Of a DNA stretch of 64,000 nt, positions 24,431 through 33,828 are shown in pieces (position 1 is the first letter of the stretch; every line of letters begins with the position of its first letter). A program made the position numbers and the translations under genes. Source of the stretch: an uncultured Ruegeria sp. (GTDB taxonomy: Bacteria > Pseudomonadota > Alphaproteobacteria > Rhodobacterales > Rhodobacteraceae); NCBI RefSeq assembly GCF_947500045.1, contig NZ_CANMQQ010000015.1:1-64000 (forward strand). The letters are read 5' to 3'. The notes below the pieces were generated by a model. That model was not told where the DNA came from, ran no database searches, and worked only from the letters and a program-made list of their open reading frames with translations.

Positions 24431-24928
24431 TCAGGCGGTGGCTCGGGACAGGTAGTCCTCGACCATATCGCCAAAACTCTGTTCTACGGCGAACTCAAAG
24501 CCACCTTTGCACCGCATAACCAGCGCCTTCAGGCTAAACAGCTCGGAATAGGTAACAGCATCTTCGCTGAACTCAGTTTCATGAAAATCCAATGGGCATG
24601 CAATGGACATTACTTCGTCGGCATGTGGGCCGGTCACACGAAAGAAAGTCAGCGTGTCCGAGACCTGCACGATACTGATATCTGCTGGACAATCGGTTGG
24701 TCTGAGATGCTCTCCCAGTTTGACTTCCTGATCCAATGCAGCGCGGGCGATCCAATGGTTTCGCCCGATATGGTACAGCTCCACCGCATCCTGGCCAGAC
24801 CGGGAATTTGGTCGTTCAGGCCACGTTGGCAAGACATCGCCTGCCCAGCTTTGTATGGCAGCGGGTTTCCCCTTCAGATCAAACAGCGCATTAAGACCTT
24901 GGCGCACAATTTCCACGTCATAACTCAT
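24431..24928 (-). CDS. soxG: Sarcosine oxidase gamma subunit
   Basis: A 165-residue protein matching SoxG in length, position and sequence type (IVQVSDTLTFFRVTGPHADEV resembles the short GcvT-like fold of gamma subunits). It is the smallest catalysis-associated subunit of the heterotetrameric enzyme. It starts one base after the soxA stop. Sarcosine oxidase converts sarcosine, O2 and tetrahydrofolate to glycine, 5,10-methylene-THF and H2O2 in the cytoplasm. Confidence 0.8.
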   Translation of the reverse strand: MSYDVEIVRQGLNALFDLKGKPAAIQSWAGDVLPTWPERPNSRSGQDAVELYHIGRNHWIARAALDQEVKLGEHLRPTDCPADISIVQVSDTLTFFRVTGPHADEVMSIACPLDFHETEFSEDAVTYSELFSLKALVMRCKGGFEFAVEQSFGDMVEDYLSRATA

Positions 24929-24929
24929 C

Positions 24930-27797
24930 TCAGGACCTTAACAGATTGCCATCGGGATCATGGAATACTGGTTTGGTGATCTTGACTGGGATCACCTCAT
25001 CTTTCAGCCGGACATGGGCGGTTTCCCCATGCCGACCATGCCCGCCCTGCAGCAATGCCAACCCGACCCAACGGTCGTTTACCACACTCCAGACACACGC
25101 TGTTACAAGCCCCTCGGTAGCTTCCTTTCGGCCTCCGGGTGTCAGCGGCGCGCCCTCGGGCACTTGTTTGTTGGGATCATCCGGCAGAATTCCAACAAGT
25201 TCCCTGCGGGTTGATGCACCCTCGCGGCGCAGTAGGATCGAGCGTTTGCCCAAATAGTCCGTCTTTTTCTTCGACATGACCCAACCCATCCCAAGGTCAT
25301 AGGCGTCCGCTGTACCGTCAACTTCGTGCCCCAGCGACAGAAAACCCTTTTCGACCCGCAACACATGGCTGGATTCCGAACCCACGGGTAGGATTCCAAA
25401 GGGTTCACCTGCCTCTAGTACCTTGTCCCACAACGCCGCCATGTGGCGCGGGGCTACATTGACCTCGAACGACAGCTCACCTGTAAAACTGACCCGGACA
25501 ACGCGCGCGGGGAAACCCGCGACTGTCCCATCCCTGAAAGACATGAACGGAAACGCCTCGGGCGACAGGTCGATATCCGTTCCAAGGGCCTGCATCACGT
25601 CCCGCGCGCGCGGGCCGCAGATCGTGGCGTTGTTCCATTGGCTTGTCACAGTGGTGATCATGACCTGCCAATCGGGGAATTCGGTCTGAAGCAGCTTTTC
25701 CATATGCTGGTTCATTGCATCAGCATGGCCGGTAGAGGTTGAAACAAGCCATCGATGATCATCCAACCGGAACACCACACCGTCATCGAGGATCAGCCCA
25801 TCATCCGACAACATCAGTCCATAGCGCCCATTGCCGGGCGTTAGCGAAGACATCACGTTCGAGTAGACAAAATCGAGGAATTGCGGGACATCCCGCCCTT
25901 TCAACTCGAACGTACCAAGCGGAGAGCCATCATAGACGCCAACCCCCTCTCGAACCGCCCGGCATTCGCGGTTCACCGCTTCCTGAAGGCCTTCGCCTTG
26001 ATCGGGGAAATAGCCGGGCCGCCGCCAACGCGCACCGGCTTCGTACATGACTGCCCCGTTATCCTCATTCCACTGGGTTACAGGTGTATGACGGTACGGG
26101 AACAGAACCGAGCCCTCTCGTAATCCACCAATCGCGCCGAATGAAACAGGCGTGTATGGGGACCGGAACGTGGTCGTGCCAACCTCTTGCAGCGGTACGC
26201 CTTTTTGCATCGCGACAGTGCCGATGATGTTGATATTCCCGGTCTTACCCTGATCGATGCCCATGCCGCCCGTGGTGTAGCGTTTCACATGTTCGACATT
26301 ATCATAGCCCTCGCGCAGGGCCAGATGCACATCGCTGACGGATACGTCATTCTGAATATCCAAAAACGCCTTTCCACGCTGGTCTGGCAGGTCGACACGC
26401 CAGAGCGGCTCGATCTCATATGCAAGATCCTCGCCCCCCTCGATGATCTGATCCAGCGCCAGATGTCCGGCTGCGGCACCAATAGCTGTGCAATTCTGCG
26501 CCGCTTGATCAGGAAGAAAAGCCGCAAGCCTTTCGTCAAACTGCAGCGAACTGCGAGATTGTGACCACAAATGTACGGTCGGATTCCACCCCCCTGAATG
26601 CGCCAGAACATCACATTCAATCCAGCTTTCTACACCCGTTGCGGATACAGCCTTTGCAGCTTTGACCCCCTTGCGCCCCCGCACGTCTCCGACAACGGTT
26701 GAAGCGTGCACCGACAATCCGGGCACCATATCCAGAGTGGCCTGAGGCACAGTCGCACGACTGTCGAGAATGGCCTCAACCCTTATCCCGGTCGCTACCA
26801 AATCAGACGCTACTGCGTATACGCTATTGTTATTAGTGAATAACACCAACCGTTTACCCGGAGTAACACCCCATCGGTTTACATAGGCTTGGACCGACGA
26901 CGCTAACATGACCCCTGGCCGATCATTATTGCTGAAGACCATGGCACGTTCTGTAGCACCCGTGGCGATGATAACTTCGCCTGCCCGTACGCGCCACGAA
27001 CGCTCAATGATGCGGTCTTGTTCAGGATTACGTTCATTTACAATCAGCAGATTGTGCTCACGATAGGCCCAGACCGTGGCCTTCTGCAGATGGGTGACGT
27101 TGGTCATCTCGCGCAGCTCTTGAACCGCGTCGTCCACCCAGCCCATTGCTGGTTGCCCGTTGATGGTCAGGTTTCGGTTCAACAGGCTGCCGCCTGCCTC
27201 AGTACCTTCATCAGCAAGGAAGACGCGTTTACCCGCCCTGCCCGCCTCAAGCGCCGCCTGCAGCCCGGCCGGACCTGCGCCTGCGATCAGCACGTCGGTA
27301 TGCGCATGACGGGCTTCGAAATGCCCCGAGGACGGTGGATTATTCGGTGCCGCGGCCAGACCGGCAGCTTTGCGGATTGAGGGCTCGAACAGGTGCCAAT
27401 TGGGCCATTTGAATGTCTTGTAATAAAAACCAGCAGGAATAAAGCGGCCAAGCAGTTGATTGACCCCGCCCAAATCAAACTCGGGCGATGGCCAACAATT
27501 GACCGAACGCGCCCTCAACCCCTCACGCAGAGGAATGGTGGTTGCCGGACGGTTCCCCGAAGCGTCCTCGCCTTCAAGTTCCACCAGCGTTGCCGGTTCT
27601 TCCGGGCCATGGCCGACAATGCCACGTGGGCGGTGATATTTGAAACTGCGTGCCGTAACACGAACACCATTTGCCACCAGAGCCGAGGCTAATGTATCGC
27701 CTTCAAACCCTTCGTAAGACTTGCCGTTAAACGCAAAACGCAGGGGCTGACCTCGATCGATGCGTCCACCCGATGCGTGGCGGTTACTTTGAGTCAT
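24930..27797 (-). CDS. soxA: Sarcosine oxidase alpha subunit
   Basis: A 955-residue subunit, a usual length for the family. The N-terminal ferredoxin-like/2Fe-2S-type fold (about 15-100) includes SFKYHRPRGI. A nucleotide-binding domain has AGAGPAGLQAALEAG near 172, and the C-terminal half (about 580-950) is a GcvT-like folate-binding domain. SoxA binds NAD and tetrahydrofolate and receives the methyl-derived iminium from SoxB. Its start overlaps soxD by 14 bp. With the two FAD/GcvT dehydrogenases elsewhere in the window it would complete betaine -> dimethylglycine -> sarcosine -> glycine. Confidence 0.92.
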   Translation of the reverse strand: MTQSNRHASGGRIDRGQPLRFAFNGKSYEGFEGDTLASALVANGVRVTARSFKYHRPRGIVGHGPEEPATLVELEGEDASGNRPATTIPLREGLRARSVNCWPSPEFDLGGVNQLLGRFIPAGFYYKTFKWPNWHLFEPSIRKAAGLAAAPNNPPSSGHFEARHAHTDVLIAGAGPAGLQAALEAGRAGKRVFLADEGTEAGGSLLNRNLTINGQPAMGWVDDAVQELREMTNVTHLQKATVWAYREHNLLIVNERNPEQDRIIERSWRVRAGEVIIATGATERAMVFSNNDRPGVMLASSVQAYVNRWGVTPGKRLVLFTNNNSVYAVASDLVATGIRVEAILDSRATVPQATLDMVPGLSVHASTVVGDVRGRKGVKAAKAVSATGVESWIECDVLAHSGGWNPTVHLWSQSRSSLQFDERLAAFLPDQAAQNCTAIGAAAGHLALDQIIEGGEDLAYEIEPLWRVDLPDQRGKAFLDIQNDVSVSDVHLALREGYDNVEHVKRYTTGGMGIDQGKTGNINIIGTVAMQKGVPLQEVGTTTFRSPYTPVSFGAIGGLREGSVLFPYRHTPVTQWNEDNGAVMYEAGARWRRPGYFPDQGEGLQEAVNRECRAVREGVGVYDGSPLGTFELKGRDVPQFLDFVYSNVMSSLTPGNGRYGLMLSDDGLILDDGVVFRLDDHRWLVSTSTGHADAMNQHMEKLLQTEFPDWQVMITTVTSQWNNATICGPRARDVMQALGTDIDLSPEAFPFMSFRDGTVAGFPARVVRVSFTGELSFEVNVAPRHMAALWDKVLEAGEPFGILPVGSESSHVLRVEKGFLSLGHEVDGTADAYDLGMGWVMSKKKTDYLGKRSILLRREGASTRRELVGILPDDPNKQVPEGAPLTPGGRKEATEGLVTACVWSVVNDRWVGLALLQGGHGRHGETAHVRLKDEVIPVKITKPVFHDPDGNLLRS

Positions 27798-28041
27798 CTG
27801 GTGCCTCCACTATGTCGTGGGTTCGGGTATCGCGCCAGATTGCAAGCCACTCACCGCAACCCCGCGCATGCCACCAACGCTCATGGACCGGTCCTAATGG
27901 GTTTGGCGCCACGGTCAGGTATTCAACCCATTCCGCATCGCTAACGGTATTCGGATCGGGGCGATCAGCACCAACCGGGCCGCCATAGATAAATTCACTT
28001 TCACTACGTTCGCCGCAGAATGGGCAGGGTATTAGCATCAT
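27784..28041 (-). CDS. soxD: Sarcosine oxidase delta subunit
   Basis: An 85-residue subunit starting MMLIPCPFCG. The CPFC pair with later His and Cys (WWHARGCGEW) is the zinc-binding site of SoxD. The start at 28041 is chosen over longer in-frame options because every SoxD begins directly with this zinc motif. It lies 14 bp after soxB and overlaps soxA by 14 bp, giving the standard B-D-A-G gene order. Confidence 0.9.
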   Translation of the reverse strand: MMLIPCPFCGERSESEFIYGGPVGADRPDPNTVSDAEWVEYLTVAPNPLGPVHERWWHARGCGEWLAIWRDTRTHDIVEAPDDSK

Positions 28042-28055
28042 GATCCTGGCCTTTC

Positions 28056-29306
28056 CTATCTCGCCGTCGTTGTCCCGGCTTCCATCACAAAATCCAGATG
28101 GCGGAACCGGTTGAGCGTGAACGAGGACATCAAGGGGTGCGGCTCCTCTTTGGCCACCAGATACGCAAGCGTCAGGCCACCTGCGGGAATGGCCTTGTAT
28201 CCCCCCCACCAACCAGCGGTGACGAACAGCCCCGGTATTTCGGTCTGATCCATGATGGGTGAGGCATCATGGGCGATATCCAGATGTCCGCCCCATTGCC
28301 GCATCAGTTTCAGTTTTTTGAAAGACGGGAACAGTGACAGCATCGCTGTCACCGTGTCTTCGAACACGTTCTGCTTGATATCGCGGCGAAAACTCTGACC
28401 CATATCCGGCGCACCACCGATCACCATCTCGCCTTTGTCGGATTGGCTGAAATAGAACCCACTGTCGGGGCAGTTCACTATGACGTCCACCAACGGCTGA
28501 ACCGGTTCGGACACAAATGCCGTCAGGTTCATCGTGCGCAGAGGAAGCTTCAGCCCAGCCGTTTCGGTCAATGTTGTGGTATGGCCGGAGACTGCGACAA
28601 CGACTTTCTTGGCGCGCACGGTGCCGCGATTTGTTTCAATACCACTGATATTGCCATCGGTCCCACGGATCAGAGATTGCACCGCAGTTTGCTGATGGAT
28701 CTCGACCCCAAGCGCATCGGCTGCACGCGCATATCCCCAAGCCACCGCGTCATGCCGGTTCACGCCCGCATCCGTATGCACCATACCGCAGATCACGGGC
28801 AAACGTGCATCGGGTCCTCCTCCGGTCAATGCCGGGATTCTTTGGTGCAGCTCGTTCACCGAAATCTGTTCATAAGTCGAACCATAGATATCCATCACCA
28901 GCTGCCGACGCCTCAATTCGCGCAGTTTGGGCCAGGTCTGTACAACATCCACCATGGTGCGTTTCGAATGCATCATGTTGAAGTTCAGCTCATGCGTGAG
29001 ACCCTCATACATCGCGACGGATTTGACGTAGAATGGGATCGACTCGTCACGCATATAATTCGAACGGATGGTCACCGTGTTGCGTGCAATGTTACCTCCG
29101 CCCAGCCAACCACGTTCAAGCACAGCCACATCTTTAATGCCGAACTCTTTAGCTAGATAATAGGCAGTCGCCAGGCCATGCCCCCCTGCCCCGATCACGA
29201 CAACGTCGTACTGATCCTTCAATGGCGGTGAACGCCAGGCAAGAGGCCAGTTGCGGTGCCCGGAAAACGCATTCCGGGCGAGCGAGAACACAGAATAATT
29301 TTGCAT
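28056..29306 (-). CDS. soxB: Sarcosine oxidase beta subunit
   Basis: A 416-residue flavin subunit. The start at 29306 (MQNYSVFSLARNAFSG) matches the family N-terminus; longer in-frame starts at 29315, 29324 and further upstream add no conserved sequence. VVVIGAGGHGLATAYYLA at about 35-52 binds FAD. SoxB holds the FAD that oxidises sarcosine and a covalent FMN that reduces O2. It is first in the soxBDAG-ridA operon. The region upstream of it is divergent to a PhyH-type dioxygenase gene. Confidence 0.92.
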   Translation of the reverse strand: MQNYSVFSLARNAFSGHRNWPLAWRSPPLKDQYDVVVIGAGGHGLATAYYLAKEFGIKDVAVLERGWLGGGNIARNTVTIRSNYMRDESIPFYVKSVAMYEGLTHELNFNMMHSKRTMVDVVQTWPKLRELRRRQLVMDIYGSTYEQISVNELHQRIPALTGGGPDARLPVICGMVHTDAGVNRHDAVAWGYARAADALGVEIHQQTAVQSLIRGTDGNISGIETNRGTVRAKKVVVAVSGHTTTLTETAGLKLPLRTMNLTAFVSEPVQPLVDVIVNCPDSGFYFSQSDKGEMVIGGAPDMGQSFRRDIKQNVFEDTVTAMLSLFPSFKKLKLMRQWGGHLDIAHDASPIMDQTEIPGLFVTAGWWGGYKAIPAGGLTLAYLVAKEEPHPLMSSFTLNRFRHLDFVMEAGTTTAR

Positions 29307-29592
29307 GGTAGCCATAGCATTCATCAAAAGATATGTACCGTCAATCAATTTCTTTACTAATGCGCAACGCCCTTGGAGGATCACCCAAATTGATTTATAA
29401 GAGGGTATGCAGCTGCACATTGAACAGTTTCATCGGAACATGGCTGGCAAATGGTCGGCCCGGTCCCGGTGGCCTTGCTTCATCATCAACTGCCGCAGCT
29501 CTCCATCCTTCTGACTCCGCCCAAATCACGGCGCTATGCGCCAGTTAACAATCCCACCCGGAAACGGCGTGGACACAAAGTGGATGGATATT

Positions 29593-30381
29593 ATGAACCA
29601 ACCAAAAGAATTAACGGACATTCAGAAAGCCTATGAACGCGACGGGGTCGTGTTGCTGAAGAATATCCTGTCCGACGAATGGTTGACCAAATTACGAGAC
29701 GCGGTTGACACCGAAGTCGCGAAGGGTGACCGATATTTTGCGTATAAGAACATGCGCGAAAATCCCGGTACATTTCAGAATTACTGCCTGACATCGGATA
29801 TCGGGCAACGAGTGGCCGAAGTTGCAGGCAGCCCGTGGACGTCGTTGATTTATGACCAGATTTTCGTGAAAGAGCCGGGCACCCAAACCCAGACCGGGTG
29901 GCACACTGACCAACCTTATTGGCCGGTGTCCGGCCCAATCATGACCATATGGATCGCGCTCGATCCAGTGGATCCTGACAATGGTGCGTTGGAATTCGTA
30001 CGCGGATCACATGCATGGGGTGCAAAATATCGACCCTTCAAAACCGATCAGAAGGGTGGATTCCTGCACTATCTGGAAGAGGGCAACCCGGATTACATTG
30101 ACATGCCGGATTTCGAAGCCGACCGCGCCCAATATGACATCTTCCACTTTGAAGACATGAAGCCGGGAGACGCGCTTGCCTTTGATGGGATGACCGTGCA
30201 TTCGGCGATGGGGAACCGAACCTCAACACGCCGTCGGCGCGGATATGCCATACGCTTTGCTGTGAATGGCGCGACCTACGAGCCGCGGGATTCGGTTACC
30301 GAATGGCTGCACGATGATAGCCTGAAACCCGGCGCACCATTTGCCGGGGGCCGGTTTCCGGTCATCTACGAAACTGCCTAA
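29593..30381 (+). CDS. Phytanoyl-CoA dioxygenase (PhyH) family Fe(II)/2-oxoglutarate oxygenase
   Basis: A 262-residue non-heme iron oxygenase. The iron facial triad is His104-x-Asp106 (GWHTDQPYW) plus distal His203 (GMTVHSAMGN), followed by an Arg-rich TSTRRRRGY that should bind 2-oxoglutarate. PhyH enzymes hydroxylate diverse small molecules and can also demethylate. It is the only plus-strand gene here, divergent from soxB and convergent with a VanA-type Rieske oxygenase across a strong hairpin. The start at 29593 is preferred because it matches the conserved first helix (LTDIQKAYERDG); an ATG 9 nt upstream is possible. The substrate is unknown; the location suggests an N-methyl compound. 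Confidence 0.8.
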   Translation: MNQPKELTDIQKAYERDGVVLLKNILSDEWLTKLRDAVDTEVAKGDRYFAYKNMRENPGTFQNYCLTSDIGQRVAEVAGSPWTSLIYDQIFVKEPGTQTQTGWHTDQPYWPVSGPIMTIWIALDPVDPDNGALEFVRGSHAWGAKYRPFKTDQKGGFLHYLEEGNPDYIDMPDFEADRAQYDIFHFEDMKPGDALAFDGMTVHSAMGNRTSTRRRRGYAIRFAVNGATYEPRDSVTEWLHDDSLKPGAPFAGGRFPVIYETA

Positions 30382-30386
30382 GAGAC

Positions 30387-30407
30387 GGGGCCGGGTCACC
30401 CGGCCCC
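30387..30407. terminator. Bidirectional terminator hairpin between convergent genes
   Basis: A perfect 9-bp GC stem, GGGGCCGGG at 30387-30395 pairing with CCCGGCCCC at 30399-30407 around the loop TCA. It fills the 35-bp gap between the convergent PhyH and Rieske oxygenase genes. Only a CCTT tail follows on the plus strand, so the U-tract is weak, but position and strength suit a terminator for both strands. Confidence 0.65.
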
Positions 30408-30416
30408 CTTCGAAGT

Positions 30417-31466
30417 TCAAGCTTGCCGCACAGCGTCTTCCGGCACCGTGGCCTCGGCCTCGATCGCCCGATCCAACACGCGCCTATATATTTTGGCCCC
30501 TGCATCCAGACCCAGATCGATATGCGGTGTCTGAGCATGTTTCATGCCCTTGTGCACTTCTTCCAACACTTCTTTGTCCTCAAGAAATGCCATCCGGGCA
30601 CCGTCATTCATGAACTTCGACACCTCCGCGTTGCCGGGGTAAGAGTTGCGATGTTGGAACCAGAAATACCTGGTCTGATCCTCGTTGATCGGGGTCATGA
30701 AATTGTATGAAATATTGATGAAGGTCTCATCGACCGGATCTTTGTCATAACCACCGGTGCCAACTGGCGTATAGATGGATTTGTTCAGCCCAATTGCGGG
30801 CAAGCACATCTCGTAGTGCTGCAAGCGATCACAATCGCCTTCGAACGAGACGAGCTTGGCATAATAGGGCGATGGTGGCTTGTTCTCGATCCAGCGTGAA
30901 ACGACGACGCCACGGTCCGTCTTTTCAACATTCAGTGGCTCTTCATCGGTCCCTGCCCCCGCAAACGAAGATACGTGAACCCAGGCCACGTGGCTGGGGT
31001 CGAGCAAGTTGTCGCAAACCCAAAGATAGTGACACTCAATATCCATCACCCCGCCGTCAGTCATGCCCCAACTGGAGTTATCAAAGTTCTCGATCGGGAA
31101 AATCAGATCTGGATCGGCCAGTGCGGGATCACCCATCCAAATCCAAAGAAAGCGATATCGATCAACGACAGGATAGGACTTCACGACCGCACGGCGTGGC
31201 GTCATTCCACGCTGTGTTGGGCTGTCCGTGCATTGCCCTGAGCAATCAAAGGTCAATCCGTGATACCCACACTCGACAGTGTCCCCGATCAGGTTCCCTT
31301 TGGACAACGGCAGTTTGCGGTGTGGGCAGGCATCTTCCAACGCAACGGGTGTGCCATCTTGCTGACGGTAAAGTACGACATTTTCACCCAGAAAAGTTTC
31401 GGCGCGCAACTCACGGCCAATATCTTTGCTCCATGCGGCGACATACCAACAATTCCTGAGGTACAT
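30417..31466 (-). CDS. Rieske oxygenase, VanA/dicamba-demethylase-like
   Basis: A 349-residue oxygenase of the short VanA-type. The Rieske cluster ligands are C47-P-H49 and C66-x2-H69 (CGYHG). The mononuclear iron motif is DNLLDPSHVAWVH with Asp156, His159 and His164. VanA-like enzymes usually remove O- or N-methyl groups as formaldehyde. The partner reductase (VanB type) is absent from the neighbourhood. AAGGAG is placed well before the ATG. The LysR gene 95 bp upstream on the same strand may or may not control it. Formaldehyde or N-demethylation would fit the sarcosine oxidase genes nearby. Confidence 0.85.
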   Translation of the reverse strand: MYLRNCWYVAAWSKDIGRELRAETFLGENVVLYRQQDGTPVALEDACPHRKLPLSKGNLIGDTVECGYHGLTFDCSGQCTDSPTQRGMTPRRAVVKSYPVVDRYRFLWIWMGDPALADPDLIFPIENFDNSSWGMTDGGVMDIECHYLWVCDNLLDPSHVAWVHVSSFAGAGTDEEPLNVEKTDRGVVVSRWIENKPPSPYYAKLVSFEGDCDRLQHYEMCLPAIGLNKSIYTPVGTGGYDKDPVDETFINISYNFMTPINEDQTRYFWFQHRNSYPGNAEVSKFMNDGARMAFLEDKEVLEEVHKGMKHAQTPHIDLGLDAGAKIYRRVLDRAIEAEATVPEDAVRQA

Positions 31467-31561
31467 GGGTTGCTCTCCTTATCAATCAGGTGGCTGGGGG
31501 CATTATGGCAGCGCATGTCCAATACGCCATGCCGGAATTGTAATATTAAATATAAGGAGGG

Positions 31562-32491
31562 CTAATTTGAATTTAGCCCAAGTGGCGGCAAGTCAGGTTG
31601 CGATGCGGCTTCTGCCTTTATCCAGTTCAAAAACTCGCTAACCTTTTGACTATCCTTGGTTTCAGGGCGTCGGACAAGCCAGTAGGACAGAGGCGAAGAG
31701 GTCAGCTCTGCAAACGGGCGAACCAGTCGCCCATCACACAAGGCGTCAATCACCAACGGCTCGCGCCCCAATGCGACACCCAACCCCTCAACAGCTGCCT
31801 GTATCACCATATTCGATTGCCCCAAACGACGCGTGCGCAATGGCGAGGGCATGGTTAAGCCCGTCTCCCGCGCCCAGAATTCCCATGTGGGGCTGGATGC
31901 ACCATGGTGGAGGTTTTCATCAACAAGCAATGTATGCTGCGTCAACTCCGCAATGCTGGTCAACTTGGGTGCAAGTGCGGGGGCGCAAACGGGAAACAGC
32001 CTTTCTCGCATCAGCAAATCGACTTCCAATCCCGGATATTCTCCTAGCCCATAGCGGATGCCGATATCAGAATCTGCGCCGGAAAAGGGAGAATAACCAG
32101 TATCCGTGGCAATCGAGATGGAAAGATCAGGATGCGCTATATCAAAGTGCAATAGCCGTGGAAACAACCAGTTAAAGGCGAACCCCGGCAGGCATGAGAT
32201 CACAATCGTCCGATCCGAACGCGTTCGGTCGCGTAGTTGAGCACACACATCCGATATACGGCCCAGACCCTCTGCAATTGCCAACGCCAACTGCTCGCCT
32301 TCTCGGGTTGGTCGCGACTGCCGCGCACCGCGCACCAACAGGTCCCTGCCCAACCACTCTTCCAGCGCCCTTACATGCTGACTGACCGCACTTTGACTGA
32401 CCCCCAACTCATCAGCAGCGGGGGAAAAGCCGGAATGGCGTACGACGGCCTCAAAGGCGCGCAATGCGGAATAGGGCAGGTTCAGGATCAT
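31562..32491 (-). CDS. LysR-family regulator, GcvA-like
   Basis: A 309-residue LTTR of the GcvA type (LPYSALRAFEAVVRHSGFSPAADELGVSQSAVS). The HTH is at about 5-65, followed by the effector domain. The ATG at 32491 is preferred because conservation begins there and it leaves the palindrome at 32492-32506 outside the gene; ATGs at 32515 and 32527 are alternatives. It is divergent from an M29/NicX-like gene, the usual layout for an LTTR and its target. Confidence 0.85.
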   Translation of the reverse strand: MILNLPYSALRAFEAVVRHSGFSPAADELGVSQSAVSQHVRALEEWLGRDLLVRGARQSRPTREGEQLALAIAEGLGRISDVCAQLRDRTRSDRTIVISCLPGFAFNWLFPRLLHFDIAHPDLSISIATDTGYSPFSGADSDIGIRYGLGEYPGLEVDLLMRERLFPVCAPALAPKLTSIAELTQHTLLVDENLHHGASSPTWEFWARETGLTMPSPLRTRRLGQSNMVIQAAVEGLGVALGREPLVIDALCDGRLVRPFAELTSSPLSYWLVRRPETKDSQKVSEFLNWIKAEAASQPDLPPLGLNSN

Positions 32492-32562
32492 ATTAGTCAC
32501 TCTAATGTGAGCCATTATCACTTTCAAATAGATTAGTTGCAGCGCTCGGCCTTACATTTGAA
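32492..32562. promoter_or_regulatory. LysR-type operator candidates in divergent gap
   Basis: ATTAG-TCACT-CTAAT at 32492-32506 is a dyad with the T-N11-A form of LTTR boxes. A second inverted repeat, TTCAAAT at 32523-32529 with ATTTGAA at 32556-32562, lies nearer the downstream gene. Such a paired arrangement between a LysR gene and its divergent target is typical of recognition and activation sites. Confidence 0.45.
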
Positions 32563-32586
32563 GCACTAAGCAATCAGGAAGTGTCG

Positions 32587-33672
32587 ATGTCTGATATGAC
32601 GCCAGAGCGGGGCGCTCAAAATCTATTGATCAACTGCGCCTGCGCAACTGCGGGTGACAAGCTGCTGATTGCCTATGAACCACCAGAGTTTGGATATTTC
32701 GATGCCGACAGCGTAGACGTCGTCAGCCGCGCCGCCCATAAACTTGGATTGGTTGTCGATACGGTCGATGTAGGTTTCAACCCTGACAATCCGCATTTGG
32801 CACCTGAACTTCTTGCACGCTTCGAAGAAGCTGACATAATTCTATTCCTCGCCAGGCTAGGGGATCAGTTGCGGTTTTCAGACATGCCCCAAGGCAAGAA
32901 GATCATCGTCAGTTTTGCCTTATCCAAAGATATGCTGGGCTCGGGTTTTTCCAATGGGCATCACGACGCGTTCATGGAGCTTAAGGCCGATATCAACGCG
33001 CTGCTGGATGCATCGGATGAAGTACGCCTTACCTGCCCGTTGGGAACCGATGTGCGCGGCCGACCGATGATGGACCTGCAACCGTCAGGTGACACCTCAA
33101 TCCTGCGATTTCCAATGTCCGTCTTCACACCAGTTCCAGCATACAGTTTTTCCGGTCGGGTGGCTGTCAGCTTTTTGACTGGAACAGGTTCGAAATACTA
33201 CGACGACTACACGATTGAATTTGACCGCCCTGTGTTTGCCATAATGGAAAACGGGCGGTTGCTTCGCTTCGATGGAGATCCTGCAAACGCCGCGAAGGCC
33301 GAGGCACATTATGACCGGGTCGCCCGTCAGTTGGGTATTGATCGCAATTTCGTACACTCCTGGCATGCAGGCATCCATCCGGGTTGCGGCTATCCCTGGG
33401 ATATGCGTGACAACTATGAACGCTGGGGCGGGTCTGCTTTCGGCAATCCACGCATTTTGCACTTTCACACCTGCGGCGCTTATGCGCCCGGTGAAATCAG
33501 CTGGAACGTCATCGATCCGACAATCGAGGTCGACGGGGTGACCTACTGGAACAATGGTGTTTTTCATGCGGATCGACTGCCCAATGGGCGATCTATTCTG
33601 AATAGATTCCCCTGCGCCGCCGGCCTTTTCGAATACCCGGACCCTGACATCGGATTAAGAGCTGCAAGCTGA
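32587..33672 (+). CDS. M29 aminopeptidase / NicX-superfamily-like protein
   Basis: A 361-residue protein with the overall pattern of the family that joins M29 leucyl aminopeptidases and the iron enzyme NicX (2,5-dihydroxypyridine 5,6-dioxygenase). It has an N-terminal NLLINCACATAGDKLLI segment, a mid-protein VHSWHAGIHPGCG motif, a C-terminal GNPRILHFHTCG, then a DPTIEVDG strand. The exact NicX iron ligands do not align clearly, so function is open. The start at 32587 is preferred over a GTG at 32581 because AGGAA lies 6 nt before it. It is divergent from a GcvA-like regulator and followed by an oxygenase-like pair and an amino-acid importer. Confidence 0.5.
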   Translation: MSDMTPERGAQNLLINCACATAGDKLLIAYEPPEFGYFDADSVDVVSRAAHKLGLVVDTVDVGFNPDNPHLAPELLARFEEADIILFLARLGDQLRFSDMPQGKKIIVSFALSKDMLGSGFSNGHHDAFMELKADINALLDASDEVRLTCPLGTDVRGRPMMDLQPSGDTSILRFPMSVFTPVPAYSFSGRVAVSFLTGTGSKYYDDYTIEFDRPVFAIMENGRLLRFDGDPANAAKAEAHYDRVARQLGIDRNFVHSWHAGIHPGCGYPWDMRDNYERWGGSAFGNPRILHFHTCGAYAPGEISWNVIDPTIEVDGVTYWNNGVFHADRLPNGRSILNRFPCAAGLFEYPDPDIGLRAAS

Positions 33673-33721
33673 TCAATCACCGCTTGATCGAATCATCGTC
33701 TGTCGAAATAATCTATTGTTA

Positions 33722-33810
33722 ATAGGGCCTGTTAGAGTCGGCCCTATGGTGCGGAGCACTCCCGTCTCCGGTGCCGGACCATGCGCAGAGGGCAATGCCC
33801 CCGCTCCGGC
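33722..33810 (+). promoter_or_regulatory. Structured leader upstream of the diiron membrane oxygenase gene
   Basis: The 156-bp gap holds several stems. ATAGGGCC at 33722-33729 pairs with GGCCCTAT at 33740-33747. CGGAGC at 33752-33757 pairs with GCTCCG at 33803-33808 and encloses a GGGC-AAT-GCCC hairpin at 33790-33800. The first stem may end the previous transcript. The second set looks like a folded 5' leader just before the start at 33829. I cannot match it to a known riboswitch class. Confidence 0.35.
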
Positions 33811-33828
33811 AAAAATCATGGAACTCAC

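Noticed and set aside
24104..24979. 291-codon plus-strand frame over ridA, soxG and the soxA end
   Set aside because: It crosses three well-supported minus-strand genes and encodes no recognisable protein.
33722..33828. Possible glycine riboswitch
   Set aside because: A GGGCAA segment and a GCTCCGGCAAAA-like tail recall glycine aptamers, but the conserved core does not line up; kept only as an unassigned structured leader.
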